This document shows positions 40,727-49,344 of a stretch of DNA of 64,000 nt, in pieces. A model generated the notes under the pieces. The model worked only from the letters and a program-made list of their open reading frames with translations. It was not told the DNA's origin and did not search any database. The DNA lies in NCBI GenBank assembly GCA_021845865.1, contig JAJZVC010000002.1, forward strand, positions 1 through 64,000, in the 5' to 3' direction. The position numbers and the translations under genes are program-made. This stretch comes from Pseudomonadota bacterium. GTDB lineage: Bacteria > Pseudomonadota > Gammaproteobacteria > Burkholderiales > UBA9220. Each line of letters begins with the position of its first letter. Position 1 is the stretch's first letter.

Positions 40727-41038
40727 ATGAAGAAAATGCTGATCGGCGCAGCGGGCGCGATGGTGCTGTTGAGTTCCGCCCCGGTTTTCGCCAACGGTGA
40801 AGCCTTGGCCAAAGCCAATAATTGTATGGGCTGCCACGCCGTGGACAAGAAAATGGTCGGGCCGTCCTACAAGGATGTCGCCGCGAAGTACAAGGGCCAA
40901 GGCGATGCCGAAGCCAAGCTGGTGGATAAGGTGAAGAAAGGCGGCACGGGGGTCTGGGGTTCCACGCCGATGCCGCCCAACCCCGCGGTCAAGGACGATG
41001 ACCTGAAGACCATCGTGAAGTGGATATTGTCCCTCTAA
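40727..41038 (+). CDS. Small periplasmic cytochrome c, paralogue
   Basis: A 103-aa precursor of the same type as the gene before it. Signal peptide ends near residue 22 (APVFA-NGE), haem motif CMGCH (Cys33, Cys36, His37), and axial Met in STPMPPNP. AGGAGAGGGA precedes the ATG. The two proteins agree over most of their length (VGPSYKDVA.KYKG, GSTPMPPN), so this is a tandem duplication. A terminator on each side indicates independent expression. The two may serve different partners. Confidence 0.95.
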   Translation: MKKMLIGAAGAMVLLSSAPVFANGEALAKANNCMGCHAVDKKMVGPSYKDVAAKYKGQGDAEAKLVDKVKKGGTGVWGSTPMPPNPAVKDDDLKTIVKWILSL

Positions 41039-41053
41039 TCGCCTGGGGGTAGC

Positions 41054-41080
41054 AAAAAAGCCGGCTTAGCCGGCTTTTTT
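41054..41080 (+). terminator. Terminator of the second cytochrome gene
   Basis: AGCCGGC-TTA-GCCGGCT stem flanked by A and T tracts, 15 bases after the stop codon. Confidence 0.9.
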
Positions 41081-41112
41081 ATTGCGGGAAAGAAGGAGCT
41101 TGGGCTGCGGCG

Positions 41113-41138
41113 AAAAAAATGCCCCGGATTCCGGGGCA
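41113..41138 (-). terminator. Terminator of the NarL-type regulator gene
   Basis: On the minus strand TGCCCCGG-AAT-CCGGGGCA followed by seven T. It lies about 97 bases after the regulator stop codon (41,235). Confidence 0.8.
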
Positions 41139-41234
41139 CTGAGTGAACAGAAACAAGCATCACACTTGTGAGGCCATTCTAGCCAGAAAAGGTTCGACCG
41201 CCTAGTCTTTTTTTACTACCGAGAGTAGTGCGTA

Positions 41235-41873
41235 TCAACCAAGGTCGTGCTTTTTCACCAAGCCCTGTTCCAGGGCCAGGGTGGCGACCTGGACCCGGTT
41301 GTCCAGGCCCAGCTTGTCGAGAATGCTGCGCAGGTGGTTGCGCACGGTGTTTTCCGACAGGCCGAGGGCATTGCCGATGGCCCGGTTGGACAGCCCCCGG
41401 GCGACGAAGGTGACGATTTCCAGCTCCCGCGCCGACAGTTTGTCGAAGGCCCCGTGGAGCCGTTCACCGCTGGCCAGCTTCTGCATCACATGGGCGGGAA
41501 AGAGGCTGTTGCCCTGGTGGACGGTGTGGATGGCGCGCAGGATATGCTCTGGCTCGCTGGTCTTGAGCACGTAGCCGTCCACCCCCTGGGTGATGGCATC
41601 GCGAATCTCGTGGTCTTCTTCAGCGATGGTCAGCATGACGACGCGAATGCCGTGGCTCTTGAGCTGGGGAACCAGGGTCAGGCCGTCGGTTTCCTTCAGG
41701 GTCCGGTCGAGGAGGGCGATATCGGCCCGGCCGCCCTGCTCCAGCCACGCCAGGAGGGCGTCGGCATCGGCGAATTCGCCCGCGATGACGATTTCCCTAT
41801 TGCCTTCCAGCAGGTGGGTCAGCCCCTTGCGGAACAGGGGATGGTCGTCGACGAGGATCAGGGAGATGGCCAT
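41235..41873 (-). CDS. NarL/FixJ-family response regulator
   Basis: A 212-aa two-component regulator. The receiver domain has the acidic pair VDDHPLF, the phosphoacceptor Asp56 in DIALLDRTL, Thr in VVMLTIAEED and Lys in VLKTSEPEHI. The LuxR-type HTH is KLSARELEIVTFVARGLSNRAIGNALGLSENTVRNHLRSILDKL. No sensor kinase gene is adjacent. The NarL-like makeup and nearby cytochromes hint at respiratory control, but the target is not shown. It lies 4 bases from the dsbA stop, probably in the same operon. Confidence 0.93.
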   Translation of the reverse strand: MAISLILVDDHPLFRKGLTHLLEGNREIVIAGEFADADALLAWLEQGGRADIALLDRTLKETDGLTLVPQLKSHGIRVVMLTIAEEDHEIRDAITQGVDGYVLKTSEPEHILRAIHTVHQGNSLFPAHVMQKLASGERLHGAFDKLSARELEIVTFVARGLSNRAIGNALGLSENTVRNHLRSILDKLGLDNRVQVATLALEQGLVKKHDLG

Positions 41874-41877
41874 GGGA

Positions 41878-42522
41878 TCACTTCTTGCCGCTGCGCTCCT
41901 TGCGCGCCTTGTCCACCAGGTAGTCGATGGTGGTGAAGAGCGCGCGGTAGCTGCCGTTCATGGCGGCGGAGGTGATGTATTTGCCGTCGACGACGAATGC
42001 GGGCACGCCGTTGATGCCGTATTCGGAAGTCATTTCCTTGGCCTGTTGGGCCTTGGCCTGGGTGGAGAAGGCGCGGTAGGCGGCGATGAATTTGCTCCGG
42101 TCCACGCCTTGGGCGGCCATCCAGTCGAAAATGGCGCTTTCGTCGGACAGCAGGTTGCGCTGGTTCTGCTTGTGGATGGCATCGAACAGCTTGTTATGGA
42201 GTTTTTCGGTCAGGCCCAAGGCTTCGAGGGCGTAGAAGGTTTTGGTCATGGGGAGCCAGGCATCCTGAAAAATGCCAGGGGTGCGCACGAACTCGGCATC
42301 CTTGGACTTGTGCTTCAGCCACTCGTGGAGCGGCGCCTCCATATCGTGGCAATGGGGGCAGCCGTAATAGAAGAACTCGCGCACCTCAATGTTCTTTCCC
42401 GTTTCCACCGGTTGAGCCAGGGGCAGCGGAGCGTATTGCTGCCACATCTGGGGCTCGGCTCGCGCAGCGGACAGGCCGAGGGCGAGGAAAGCGAAAACGA
42501 AGCCGAGGAAAAAGCGTTTCAC
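41878..42522 (-). CDS. dsbA: Thiol:disulfide interchange protein DsbA
   Basis: A 214-aa periplasmic oxidant of protein thiols. Signal peptide residues 1-22 (FLGFVFAFLALGLSAARA), active-site CPHC at 55-58 in FFYYGCPHCHDME, and the cis-Pro loop in GINGVPAFVVDGKY. GTG start after AAGGAG. It follows the SPOR-domain gene in the order argS, SPOR, dsbA, which is typical of Betaproteobacteria. Its normal partner DsbB is not in the window. Confidence 0.95.
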   Translation of the reverse strand: MKRFFLGFVFAFLALGLSAARAEPQMWQQYAPLPLAQPVETGKNIEVREFFYYGCPHCHDMEAPLHEWLKHKSKDAEFVRTPGIFQDAWLPMTKTFYALEALGLTEKLHNKLFDAIHKQNQRNLLSDESAIFDWMAAQGVDRSKFIAAYRAFSTQAKAQQAKEMTSEYGINGVPAFVVDGKYITSAAMNGSYRALFTTIDYLVDKARKERSGKK

Positions 42523-42544
42523 GGGCTGCTCCTTAATAGGGTTG

Positions 42545-43147
42545 TCAGTTGTCCTTGATTTTCACCAGCGTCGTTTGCACGTTGTTCTGGGTCAAGGTGT
42601 TGCGAATGCGGTTGAGGTCGTCCACGTTGGTGAAGGGGCCGACCCGCACCCGGTGCCAGACCCCCTTGTCCGGAATCGTGGTGGTCTGGATGCTGGCCTC
42701 GATGCCGATCAGGGCCAGTTTGGCCTTCAGGTTGTCGGCGTCGGTTTCGGAGGGAAAGGAGCCCACCTGCAGGTAATAGTTTTCCTTGCCCTGGTCCGCC
42801 GCCGGTTTTTGGGCCGCCTGCTTGAATTCCTGGTCGGTGACGGGTTCTTCCTTGCCCGGCAGGATGTTGTAGAAATCGAAGCGCGGCTTGTTGGGCGTCT
42901 TGGTCAGTCCGTCGTCCAGGGCCGTGGGGGCGCTGTCCGCCTTGCTGCCGCCGGAGGCCTTCGCCTCCTGGGCATCCGCCGGTTTGTCCCGTTCGCTGAA
43001 GGGATTGGGGCCGCGGGTCACCACCAGGGCCACGCCGAGGGACACCGCCAGGCCGATGAAGAGGCCGATGATAATGCCGATCAGCATCGGGTTGCCGCTT
43101 TTCTTCTTCGCGGGCGGGCGGGAGGATGGTTTGTAGTCTCGGCTCAT
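42545..43147 (-). CDS. FtsN-like SPOR-domain protein
   Basis: A 200-aa bitopic membrane protein. A short basic cytoplasmic part (SRDYKPSSRPPAKKKSGNP), one membrane helix (MLIGIIIGLFIGLAVSLGVA), a linker rich in Lys, Asp and Ala, and a C-terminal SPOR domain (YYLQVGSFPSETDADNLKAKLALIG, WHRVRVGPFTNVDDLNRIRNTL) that binds denuded peptidoglycan at the septum. The layout is that of FtsN, placed next to argS as in many Proteobacteria. It likely acts in cell division. Confidence 0.9.
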   Translation of the reverse strand: MSRDYKPSSRPPAKKKSGNPMLIGIIIGLFIGLAVSLGVALVVTRGPNPFSERDKPADAQEAKASGGSKADSAPTALDDGLTKTPNKPRFDFYNILPGKEEPVTDQEFKQAAQKPAADQGKENYYLQVGSFPSETDADNLKAKLALIGIEASIQTTTIPDKGVWHRVRVGPFTNVDDLNRIRNTLTQNNVQTTLVKIKDN

Positions 43148-43159
43148 GGCGCGGGGTCC

Positions 43160-44881
43160 TTACATTTTTTCCGGGCTGGATACGCCCAGCAGGGCCAGGC
43201 CGTTGCGGATGACCTGGCGCACGGCCTGGGCCAGGGCAAGGCGGGCCAGCTTGACGTCCTCTTCCGGCACCAGGAAGCGCTCGGCGTTGTAGAAGCTGTG
43301 GAAATCCGCTGCCAGGTCGCGCAGGTAGTAGGCGATGTGGTGGGGGGCGAAATCCTTCGCTGCCACCTCGACGATTTCCGGGTACTCGGACAGCTTCTGC
43401 AGCAGGGTCATTTCGTAGTCGTTGCCCAGGGGCAGCAGGTCGGCGCCCGCCAGGGCCTGCGGGTCGCCCCCCCACTGCTCCATCACGCTGCAGGTGCGGG
43501 CGTGGGCGTACTGGATGTAGTACACCGGGTTGTCGTTGCTCTGGGACTTGGCCAGGTCAAGGTCGAAGTCCAGGTGCTGGTCGCTCTTGCGCAGAACGTA
43601 GAAGAAGCGGCAGGCGTCGTTGCCCACTTCGCCGCGCAGTTCCCGCAGGGTGACGAACTCGCCGGAGCGGGTGGACATGGAAACCTTTTCACCGCCGCGG
43701 TAGAGCACGGCGAACTGCACCAGGGCGATGGTGAGGCGCTCGGCATCCAGCCCCAGGGCCTGCAGGGCGCCCTTCACCCGGGCGATGTAGCCGTGGTGGT
43801 CGGCGCCCCAGACGTTGATGACCTGTTCGAAGCCGCGCTCGAACTTGTTCAGGTGGTAGGCGATGTCGGAAGCGAAATAGGTGTAGATGCCGTTTTCCCG
43901 CTGCACCACCCGGTCCTTCTCGTCGCCGAAGGCGGTGGAACGGAACCATTTGGCGCCGTCTTGGAGATAGATGTGGCCCCGCTCTTCCAGGGTCTGCACC
44001 ACCCGTTCCACCATGCCGCTGTCGTAGAGGGATTTCTCCGAGAACCAATGGTCGAAGGCGACGCCGAATTCCATCAGGTCGTTGCGGCAGTCGCCCAGCT
44101 GCTCGGTGAGGGCGATGTTGTGCAGGTAGTCGTAATCGTCCCCGAGCAGATGCTTTGCCTCGGCGATCAGCTTGTCCAGGTGGGCCTCGATGTCTTCATC
44201 CTCGCCGGGAGCATGCTGGAGCACCGGCGTGGGCTGGCGCACGTAGCGGATGCCGTGGGAATTCAGCACTTCCTTCGCCATGTCGCGGACGTAGCCCCCT
44301 TGGTAGCCGTTTTTCGGGAAGGGGAGGGGAATGCCGTTCTGCTCCAGGTAGCGCAGCCAGGTGGAGAGGGCGAGGATGTCCATTTGCCGCCCGGCGTCGT
44401 TGACGTAGTACTCGCGGGAGATGTCGTAGCCCGCCGCCGCCAGAACGTTGGCCAGGCTGGCGCCGAAGGCAGCCCCGCGCCCGTGGCCCACGTGGAGGGG
44501 GCCGGTGGGGTTGGCGGAGACGAACTCGAGCTGGATTTTCCTGCCCTGGCCGGCACGGCCGCGGCCGTAGGCCTCGCCCTGCTTGAGGATATCGGCCACC
44601 ACCTGGCGCTTGGCGGCGGGGGTGAGAAAGATATTGATGAAGCCCGGTCCGGCGATTTCGGTCTTAGCGACGAAGGCGGAGGCTGGCAGGGAGTCGAGCA
44701 GCTTGGCGGCGACTTCCCGCGGATTGCGCTTCAGGGCCTTGGCCGCCTGCATCGCCACGTTGCAGGCGAAGTCGCCGTGGTCGGCGTGTTTGGGGCGGGA
44801 GATTTCAACCGGGGTGGAAGCCAGTTCCGGTGCGACGATTTCCAGCGCTTCCCGGAAAAGTTGGGTCAAGTGTTGTTTCAC
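43160..44881 (-). CDS. argS: Arginyl-tRNA synthetase
   Basis: A 573-aa class I synthetase. The HIGH-type motif is in VSANPTGPLHVGHGRG, the KMSKS position is replaced by VSMSTRSGEFV as usual for ArgRS, and the C-terminal anticodon-binding domain shows IQYAHARTCSVM and LAQAVRQVIRNGLALLGV. The N-terminal extra domain starts MKQHLTQLFREAL. GTG start. Length agrees with bacterial ArgRS (about 577 aa). Confidence 0.97.
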   Translation of the reverse strand: MKQHLTQLFREALEIVAPELASTPVEISRPKHADHGDFACNVAMQAAKALKRNPREVAAKLLDSLPASAFVAKTEIAGPGFINIFLTPAAKRQVVADILKQGEAYGRGRAGQGRKIQLEFVSANPTGPLHVGHGRGAAFGASLANVLAAAGYDISREYYVNDAGRQMDILALSTWLRYLEQNGIPLPFPKNGYQGGYVRDMAKEVLNSHGIRYVRQPTPVLQHAPGEDEDIEAHLDKLIAEAKHLLGDDYDYLHNIALTEQLGDCRNDLMEFGVAFDHWFSEKSLYDSGMVERVVQTLEERGHIYLQDGAKWFRSTAFGDEKDRVVQRENGIYTYFASDIAYHLNKFERGFEQVINVWGADHHGYIARVKGALQALGLDAERLTIALVQFAVLYRGGEKVSMSTRSGEFVTLRELRGEVGNDACRFFYVLRKSDQHLDFDLDLAKSQSNDNPVYYIQYAHARTCSVMEQWGGDPQALAGADLLPLGNDYEMTLLQKLSEYPEIVEVAAKDFAPHHIAYYLRDLAADFHSFYNAERFLVPEEDVKLARLALAQAVRQVIRNGLALLGVSSPEKM

Positions 44882-44990
44882 GAAACGACTCGGGCAAAAG
44901 CTTAATTTTATCCGTTTCCCGGGACGGGCGCATTATCGCTGGCGTACTTGGGCTGGAATAAAATATCGCCTTTCTTCATCCGACCTTCCT

Positions 44991-45344
44991 ATGGGCAGCC
45001 AAAATTCACGCATTGCCGACCGTCGGCCCCTCGATACCCGGATCAAGGTCATTCCCCCCAGCGGGCCGGGGTTTGATGCGGAAATCGACGACGTTTCCAC
45101 CGGCGGCTTGGCGATTTTGTTCGCCGAACCGCTGAATCGGGACAGTATTTGCCACGTCTATTTCCTGCTCCCCTTGGACGATGGCCTGACTCTGGTCCAA
45201 GCCCGCTGCCGGGTGGCCGAGAGCCGGCCGACGGAGATGGGGGGGCGCTACCGCATCGGCCTCCAGTTCGTGGACTTCGTCAGCGACGAGACCGCCGCCC
45301 TGCGGGCCATCGCCCAGTATACCGCGGCGCCCGACCGCGGCTAG
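44991..45344 (+). CDS. PilZ-domain protein
   Basis: A 117-aa cytosolic protein starting MGSQNSRIADRRPLDTRIKV. The c-di-GMP signature RxxxR is represented by ADRRPLDTR, and the D/NxSxxG motif by DVSTGGLAI. The rest is the beta-barrel (ARCRVAESRPTEMGGRYRIGLQFVDF). It probably binds c-di-GMP and influences motility or pili. It is convergent with priA with a 4-base overlap of stops. Confidence 0.9.
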   Translation: MGSQNSRIADRRPLDTRIKVIPPSGPGFDAEIDDVSTGGLAILFAEPLNRDSICHVYFLLPLDDGLTLVQARCRVAESRPTEMGGRYRIGLQFVDFVSDETAALRAIAQYTAAPDRG

Positions 45345-47548
45345 AACTCCAGCGGGTCCACGTCCAGGGACCAGCGCACCTTCTGCTGCTTGTCCCCGCG
45401 CAGGACCGCCATCCAGCGGGCGAGAAAGGCCTGCAGGGGTTTGCGGGCATCGGCCTGCACCAGCAGATGGGCCCGCTCCTTGCCCGCCAGCCGGGCCATC
45501 TGGGCCGGCACCGGGTCGTAGATTTCCACCGGGTAGTCCAGGCGTTTTGCCGCATTCATGGCTTGCTGCAGGAAATCCAGGGCGCTGGCGAGGGAAGGGG
45601 CTTCCGCCCGCAGCAGGGCCTGATGGCAGAAGGGGGGAAAGCGGGCCACGCGGCGCTCGTCCAGCAGGGCAGCGGCGAAGGCGGCATAGTTGTGGCGCTG
45701 GATGGCGGCGTAAAGGGGGTGCTCGGGGAAGCCGGTCTGAATCAGCACCTCGCCGCCGGCCCCCGCCCGTCCCGCCCGTCCCGCCACCTGCATCAGTTGG
45801 GAAAAGAGCCGCTCCGAGGCGCGGAAGTCCGAACTGTAGAGGGCGCCGTCGGCGTCGAGAATGCCCACCAGGGTGAGCAGGGGGAAATCGTGGCCCTTGG
45901 CCAGCATCTGGGTGCCCACCAGGATGTCCGTCTCGCCGCCGTGAACCTGGTCCAGCATGTCCCGGAGGGCGTGCTTGCGCCGGGTGCTGTCCCGGTCCAC
46001 CCGCAGGATGCGGGCCTCGGGAAAATGGGCGGTGAGGGTTTCCTCCACCCGCTGGGTGCCGTGGCCGACGGTGACCAGGTCGGCGTTGCCGCAGGCGGGG
46101 CAGGCGAGGGGAATGCGCTCCTCGTGGCCGCAGTGGTGGCAGCGCAGGATGCGCTCCCGCAGGTGGACCACCAGCCGGGTGGCGCAGCGGTGGCAGGGGG
46201 CCGCCCAGCCGCAGGCGGAACACAGCAGGACGGGGGCGAAACCCCGGCGGTTGATGAACACCAGGCTCTGCTCCCCTCGCTCCAGCCGGGCGGCGAGGGC
46301 CTTGAGAAGGGGAGGGGTGAAGCCGTGGTCCGGCTTGTGGTGGCGCGTGTCCACCAGGTGCACGGCGGGCAGGACGGCGTTTTCCGCCGCCCGCTCGGGC
46401 AGTTCCAGCAGGGTATAGCGGCCCGTTTGCGCGTTGTGCCAGCTTTCCAGGGAGGGAGTAGCCGAGCCCAGCACGATGGGGACGCCTCTTTGATTGGCGC
46501 GGACCACCGCCACGTCCCGGGCCGAGTAGCGCAGGCCGTCCTGCTGCTTATAGGAGCCATCGTGTTCCTCGTCCACCACGATCAGCCCCAGGCGGGGCAA
46601 GGGGGTGAAGACCGACAGCCGGGTGCCGAGAACGATGTCCGCTCGCCCCGCCTGGGCCAGCAGCCAGTGGTGGACCCGCTCGGTATCGTTGAGGCCGCTG
46701 TGGAGGCTGACCAGGGCCCGACCGGGAAAGCGCCGGCGGATGCGCTCCTCCAGCTGCGGGGTGAGGTTGATCTCCGGCACCAGCACCAGGGCTTGGCGCC
46801 CCGCCTCCAGGGCGTCGGCGATGAGGCGCAGGTAGACCTCGGTTTTGCCGCTGCCGGTGATGCCGTGCAGCAGCCACACCCGGTAGGCCGGGCCGGCGCC
46901 GCGGACGGCCTGCACCGCCGCCTGCTGGGCGGGGGAGAGGCTGGGAAGGGCGGGAGGCTCGCCGGCCGGCCGGGCAATATCCGGCAATTCCGTTTGCTCT
47001 TCCACCCAGCCCTGGTCGAGGAACTGTTTCAGCGCCAGGGGGGCGCTGGCGGCGAGGTCGGCGATTTCCTCCCGGTAGGCGGCGCTCTTCTCCCGCAGCA
47101 GGGCAAGGAGCTTTCTTTGTACCCCGGCACGGGACGGGAGCTGCGCCGGGTCCAGGGCCTGGCCGGCCAGGGTCAGCTGATAGCGCCGCCGCGACGGCAG
47201 ATTTTGCTCGCCGCTCTGGCGCAGGCGGGTGGGCAGGCTGTTGAGCGCCACTTCGCCCAGGGGATGGTGGTAGTAGTCGGCGCAAAAGCGCAGCAGCTTC
47301 AGGTCCGCCGCCGACAGGGGCGGCGTGTCGCGGAAGATGTGGGTGATGGCCTTGAGCTTGGCAGGAGGAAGGTCGCTGCGGTCGCTCAGCTCCACCAGCA
47401 CCCCCACCGCCTGGCGGCGGCCAAAGGGAACCCGCACGCGGCGGCCGATGTCCTCGGGCGTGGCATCGGGGGCCAGGTAGTCGAAGGCCTCGTCGAGGGG
47501 AACGTCGAGAACGACGCGGGCGATGGGGTAGGAATTCACGATGCCCAA
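45341..47548 (-). CDS. priA: Primosomal replication helicase PriA
   Basis: A 735-aa SF2 helicase that restarts stalled forks. Order: N-terminal DNA-binding domain (MGIVNSYPIARVVLDVPLDE), Walker A GITGSGKTEVYL, DEEHDGSYKQQ box, zinc-binding Cys array (LLCSACGWAAPCHRCATR, CHHCGHEERIPLACPACGN), helicase C motif (ILVGTQMLAKGHDFP, QVAGRAGRA) and C-terminal domain. Length agrees with E. coli PriA (732 aa). It is downstream of the restriction-modification pair with an 18-base gap. Confidence 0.97.
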   Translation of the reverse strand: MGIVNSYPIARVVLDVPLDEAFDYLAPDATPEDIGRRVRVPFGRRQAVGVLVELSDRSDLPPAKLKAITHIFRDTPPLSAADLKLLRFCADYYHHPLGEVALNSLPTRLRQSGEQNLPSRRRYQLTLAGQALDPAQLPSRAGVQRKLLALLREKSAAYREEIADLAASAPLALKQFLDQGWVEEQTELPDIARPAGEPPALPSLSPAQQAAVQAVRGAGPAYRVWLLHGITGSGKTEVYLRLIADALEAGRQALVLVPEINLTPQLEERIRRRFPGRALVSLHSGLNDTERVHHWLLAQAGRADIVLGTRLSVFTPLPRLGLIVVDEEHDGSYKQQDGLRYSARDVAVVRANQRGVPIVLGSATPSLESWHNAQTGRYTLLELPERAAENAVLPAVHLVDTRHHKPDHGFTPPLLKALAARLERGEQSLVFINRRGFAPVLLCSACGWAAPCHRCATRLVVHLRERILRCHHCGHEERIPLACPACGNADLVTVGHGTQRVEETLTAHFPEARILRVDRDSTRRKHALRDMLDQVHGGETDILVGTQMLAKGHDFPLLTLVGILDADGALYSSDFRASERLFSQLMQVAGRAGRAGAGGEVLIQTGFPEHPLYAAIQRHNYAAFAAALLDERRVARFPPFCHQALLRAEAPSLASALDFLQQAMNAAKRLDYPVEIYDPVPAQMARLAGKERAHLLVQADARKPLQAFLARWMAVLRGDKQQKVRWSLDVDPLEF

Positions 47549-47565
47549 GGAGAAGCTAGGGAATG

Positions 47566-49344
47566 TTAGTTAAACCGAGGGAATTGATGAACCCGGGCCT
47601 CAATCTGGGCGGCCCAATCGAGTTCTCCTTGCGCAAGCGTTTCTTTGGAAAAAATGGCTTCAAAGAACTGCTGGAGCAGGTGATGGCTAAAGCCGGGGTG
47701 TCGCAAGGTGGAGGCCATGAATGCTTCAAATAGTTCACGCCGCATCGGCACGATGCGGATGGGGCCTTTGTAAACTTGGCTCGCGAATCGAGCCTGGGTT
47801 ATCAAATGGGCAATTACCTCGTTGTTGATGGTTTCCGCAACGAATAGCCCAAAAACGGGACGATGATCCCCGTCGACATGTCGCTCGGCCTGAAGCTGGC
47901 CTACGTGCCGCGATATCGGTTCCCCCTCGGTTTCGTATTGCCGCTGCCCTTTCTGGAGCGTGACTTCCACGGCGAGCCAGAAAGAATCGTATTCCACCAA
48001 AATATCGGGTTGTTTCCCTCCTGCGGTAAACAGAGGATTCCCCTCGGCGTCCGCCACGTAGTTGCCTTGAACGTTCCGCGCATCGTTAATGAGCACCATT
48101 GCGCGCCACGTGTTCCACTCATACATGAGGGGCTTGTCCAACAACTCAGATTGTTTGCTGGCAATAGCCTGATAGGTGTTCTTGATGTCGGCAAGGCTTT
48201 CTTCGATATCTTGGCGAATGCCCTTCGCCTCATTCTTGATTTGAACATCGCGAAGGCTTTCCTCAAGGCGGCAAAGAACCCGTAGCTTTTCCGATTTCGA
48301 GGAGGCCAGGGCGTAGTCCTGGCGGTAAATTCCAGCTTGATGGGGGTCGTGTGCCGCCAAGGCGGCGACCAAGCGGGTTAAATCCTCGGCTTGCCGGGAA
48401 GGGTTATCCTTGCGGATTTCGGGGAGGGAGGGATTGCCAAGATACCGGGTTACATAGTCATCATAGGGAAGGGAGGCGTGCGCCGAAAGGCCTATTCCAT
48501 GTTGCTCCAGGAGAAATTTCGCGTCATCGGTGCTGGCGTTGATCAGGGTCAGGCGTTGTCCATGGGGGGTAAGCGTAAACAGGCCGGTCGAGCGCAAATA
48601 GCGGATCGTGGAATCCGCATAGTCCCGCAGGGTTTGGTATTTGGTTTTCAGGAAATCCGCGCCGCCTTCGCGAAGGTGGGTCCGCCCAAGGTCAATGTCT
48701 TGGCCATAGATCTGGGCAACCCAGTTGAGCGCGAAATCCCGCCGGAATTGCTTCCGTTTTTTTGCCTCACCGAGGGACCCTATGTGCCCACGGTAATCTT
48801 TAATGGTTTGTAGCCTTTCATCAAACTCTTCATGATTAATCAAGGTAGTGGCGAAAAGCGCCACCTCCTCCTTGCTCATGTTGTTCAAGGCCAGGAGAAG
48901 CTTGATCATCACGGTCAAGGGACGGACCGACATATCCTCAAACCCGCCGCTATCATGCAAGGGGGATTTGAATTGCACCTTGGCCAGCTGTCTTTGAAAG
49001 ATCAGGCCTTGTTCTGCCTCCTGGGCCGCTAAAAAGAGGTTGCCCATCGCCGTGAATTGAAGCGGACCCTGGCGCCCTTTTTTGGGGAAATGTATAAACC
49101 CCAGCAGTCTTGGCGCGCGAGTGGCCCGGTCGCGGGCGGAGAAGTCTGGGGCGCTTGCGGAGATATTGCCGTCAAACTCGGGATATTCTTGAAGAAGCTG
49201 GGCGAATGCCAGCTGCGTCTCTTTGTTCCAGGGTCTCCCCTCCAGTTGCTTGAGCAGCCGCAGTTCGCCTTGCAATTTATGGGGCGAACGCGGCGAGGTG
49301 GGGAAAAACCAAGCGCGGGATTTTGAGGTCTTGGCAGGGGCCAT
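47566..49344 (-). CDS. AlwI-family type II restriction endonuclease
   Basis: A 592-aa endonuclease. The nuclease site is PDILVEYDSFWLAVEVT with Asp447 and Glu460-x-Thr462, the PD-(D/E)XK variant with Thr instead of Lys seen in the AlwI family, followed by QRQYETEGEPISRHV. The N-terminal 400 residues are the DNA-recognition part (YPEFDGNISASAPDFSARDRATR, RPLTVMIKLLLALN). AlwI-type enzymes recognise short asymmetric sites and cut outside. The ATG shares one base with the methyltransferase stop. Lower GC than priA and hemE, so probably acquired. Confidence 0.88.
   Translation of the reverse strand: MAPAKTSKSRAWFFPTSPRSPHKLQGELRLLKQLEGRPWNKETQLAFAQLLQEYPEFDGNISASAPDFSARDRATRAPRLLGFIHFPKKGRQGPLQFTAMGNLFLAAQEAEQGLIFQRQLAKVQFKSPLHDSGGFEDMSVRPLTVMIKLLLALNNMSKEEVALFATTLINHEEFDERLQTIKDYRGHIGSLGEAKKRKQFRRDFALNWVAQIYGQDIDLGRTHLREGGADFLKTKYQTLRDYADSTIRYLRSTGLFTLTPHGQRLTLINASTDDAKFLLEQHGIGLSAHASLPYDDYVTRYLGNPSLPEIRKDNPSRQAEDLTRLVAALAAHDPHQAGIYRQDYALASSKSEKLRVLCRLEESLRDVQIKNEAKGIRQDIEESLADIKNTYQAIASKQSELLDKPLMYEWNTWRAMVLINDARNVQGNYVADAEGNPLFTAGGKQPDILVEYDSFWLAVEVTLQKGQRQYETEGEPISRHVGQLQAERHVDGDHRPVFGLFVAETINNEVIAHLITQARFASQVYKGPIRIVPMRRELFEAFMASTLRHPGFSHHLLQQFFEAIFSKETLAQGELDWAAQIEARVHQFPRFN

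Noticed and set aside
42542-47569. Two long plus-strand frames opposite argS and priA
   Set aside because: Same antisense effect; the minus-strand genes are complete and conserved.
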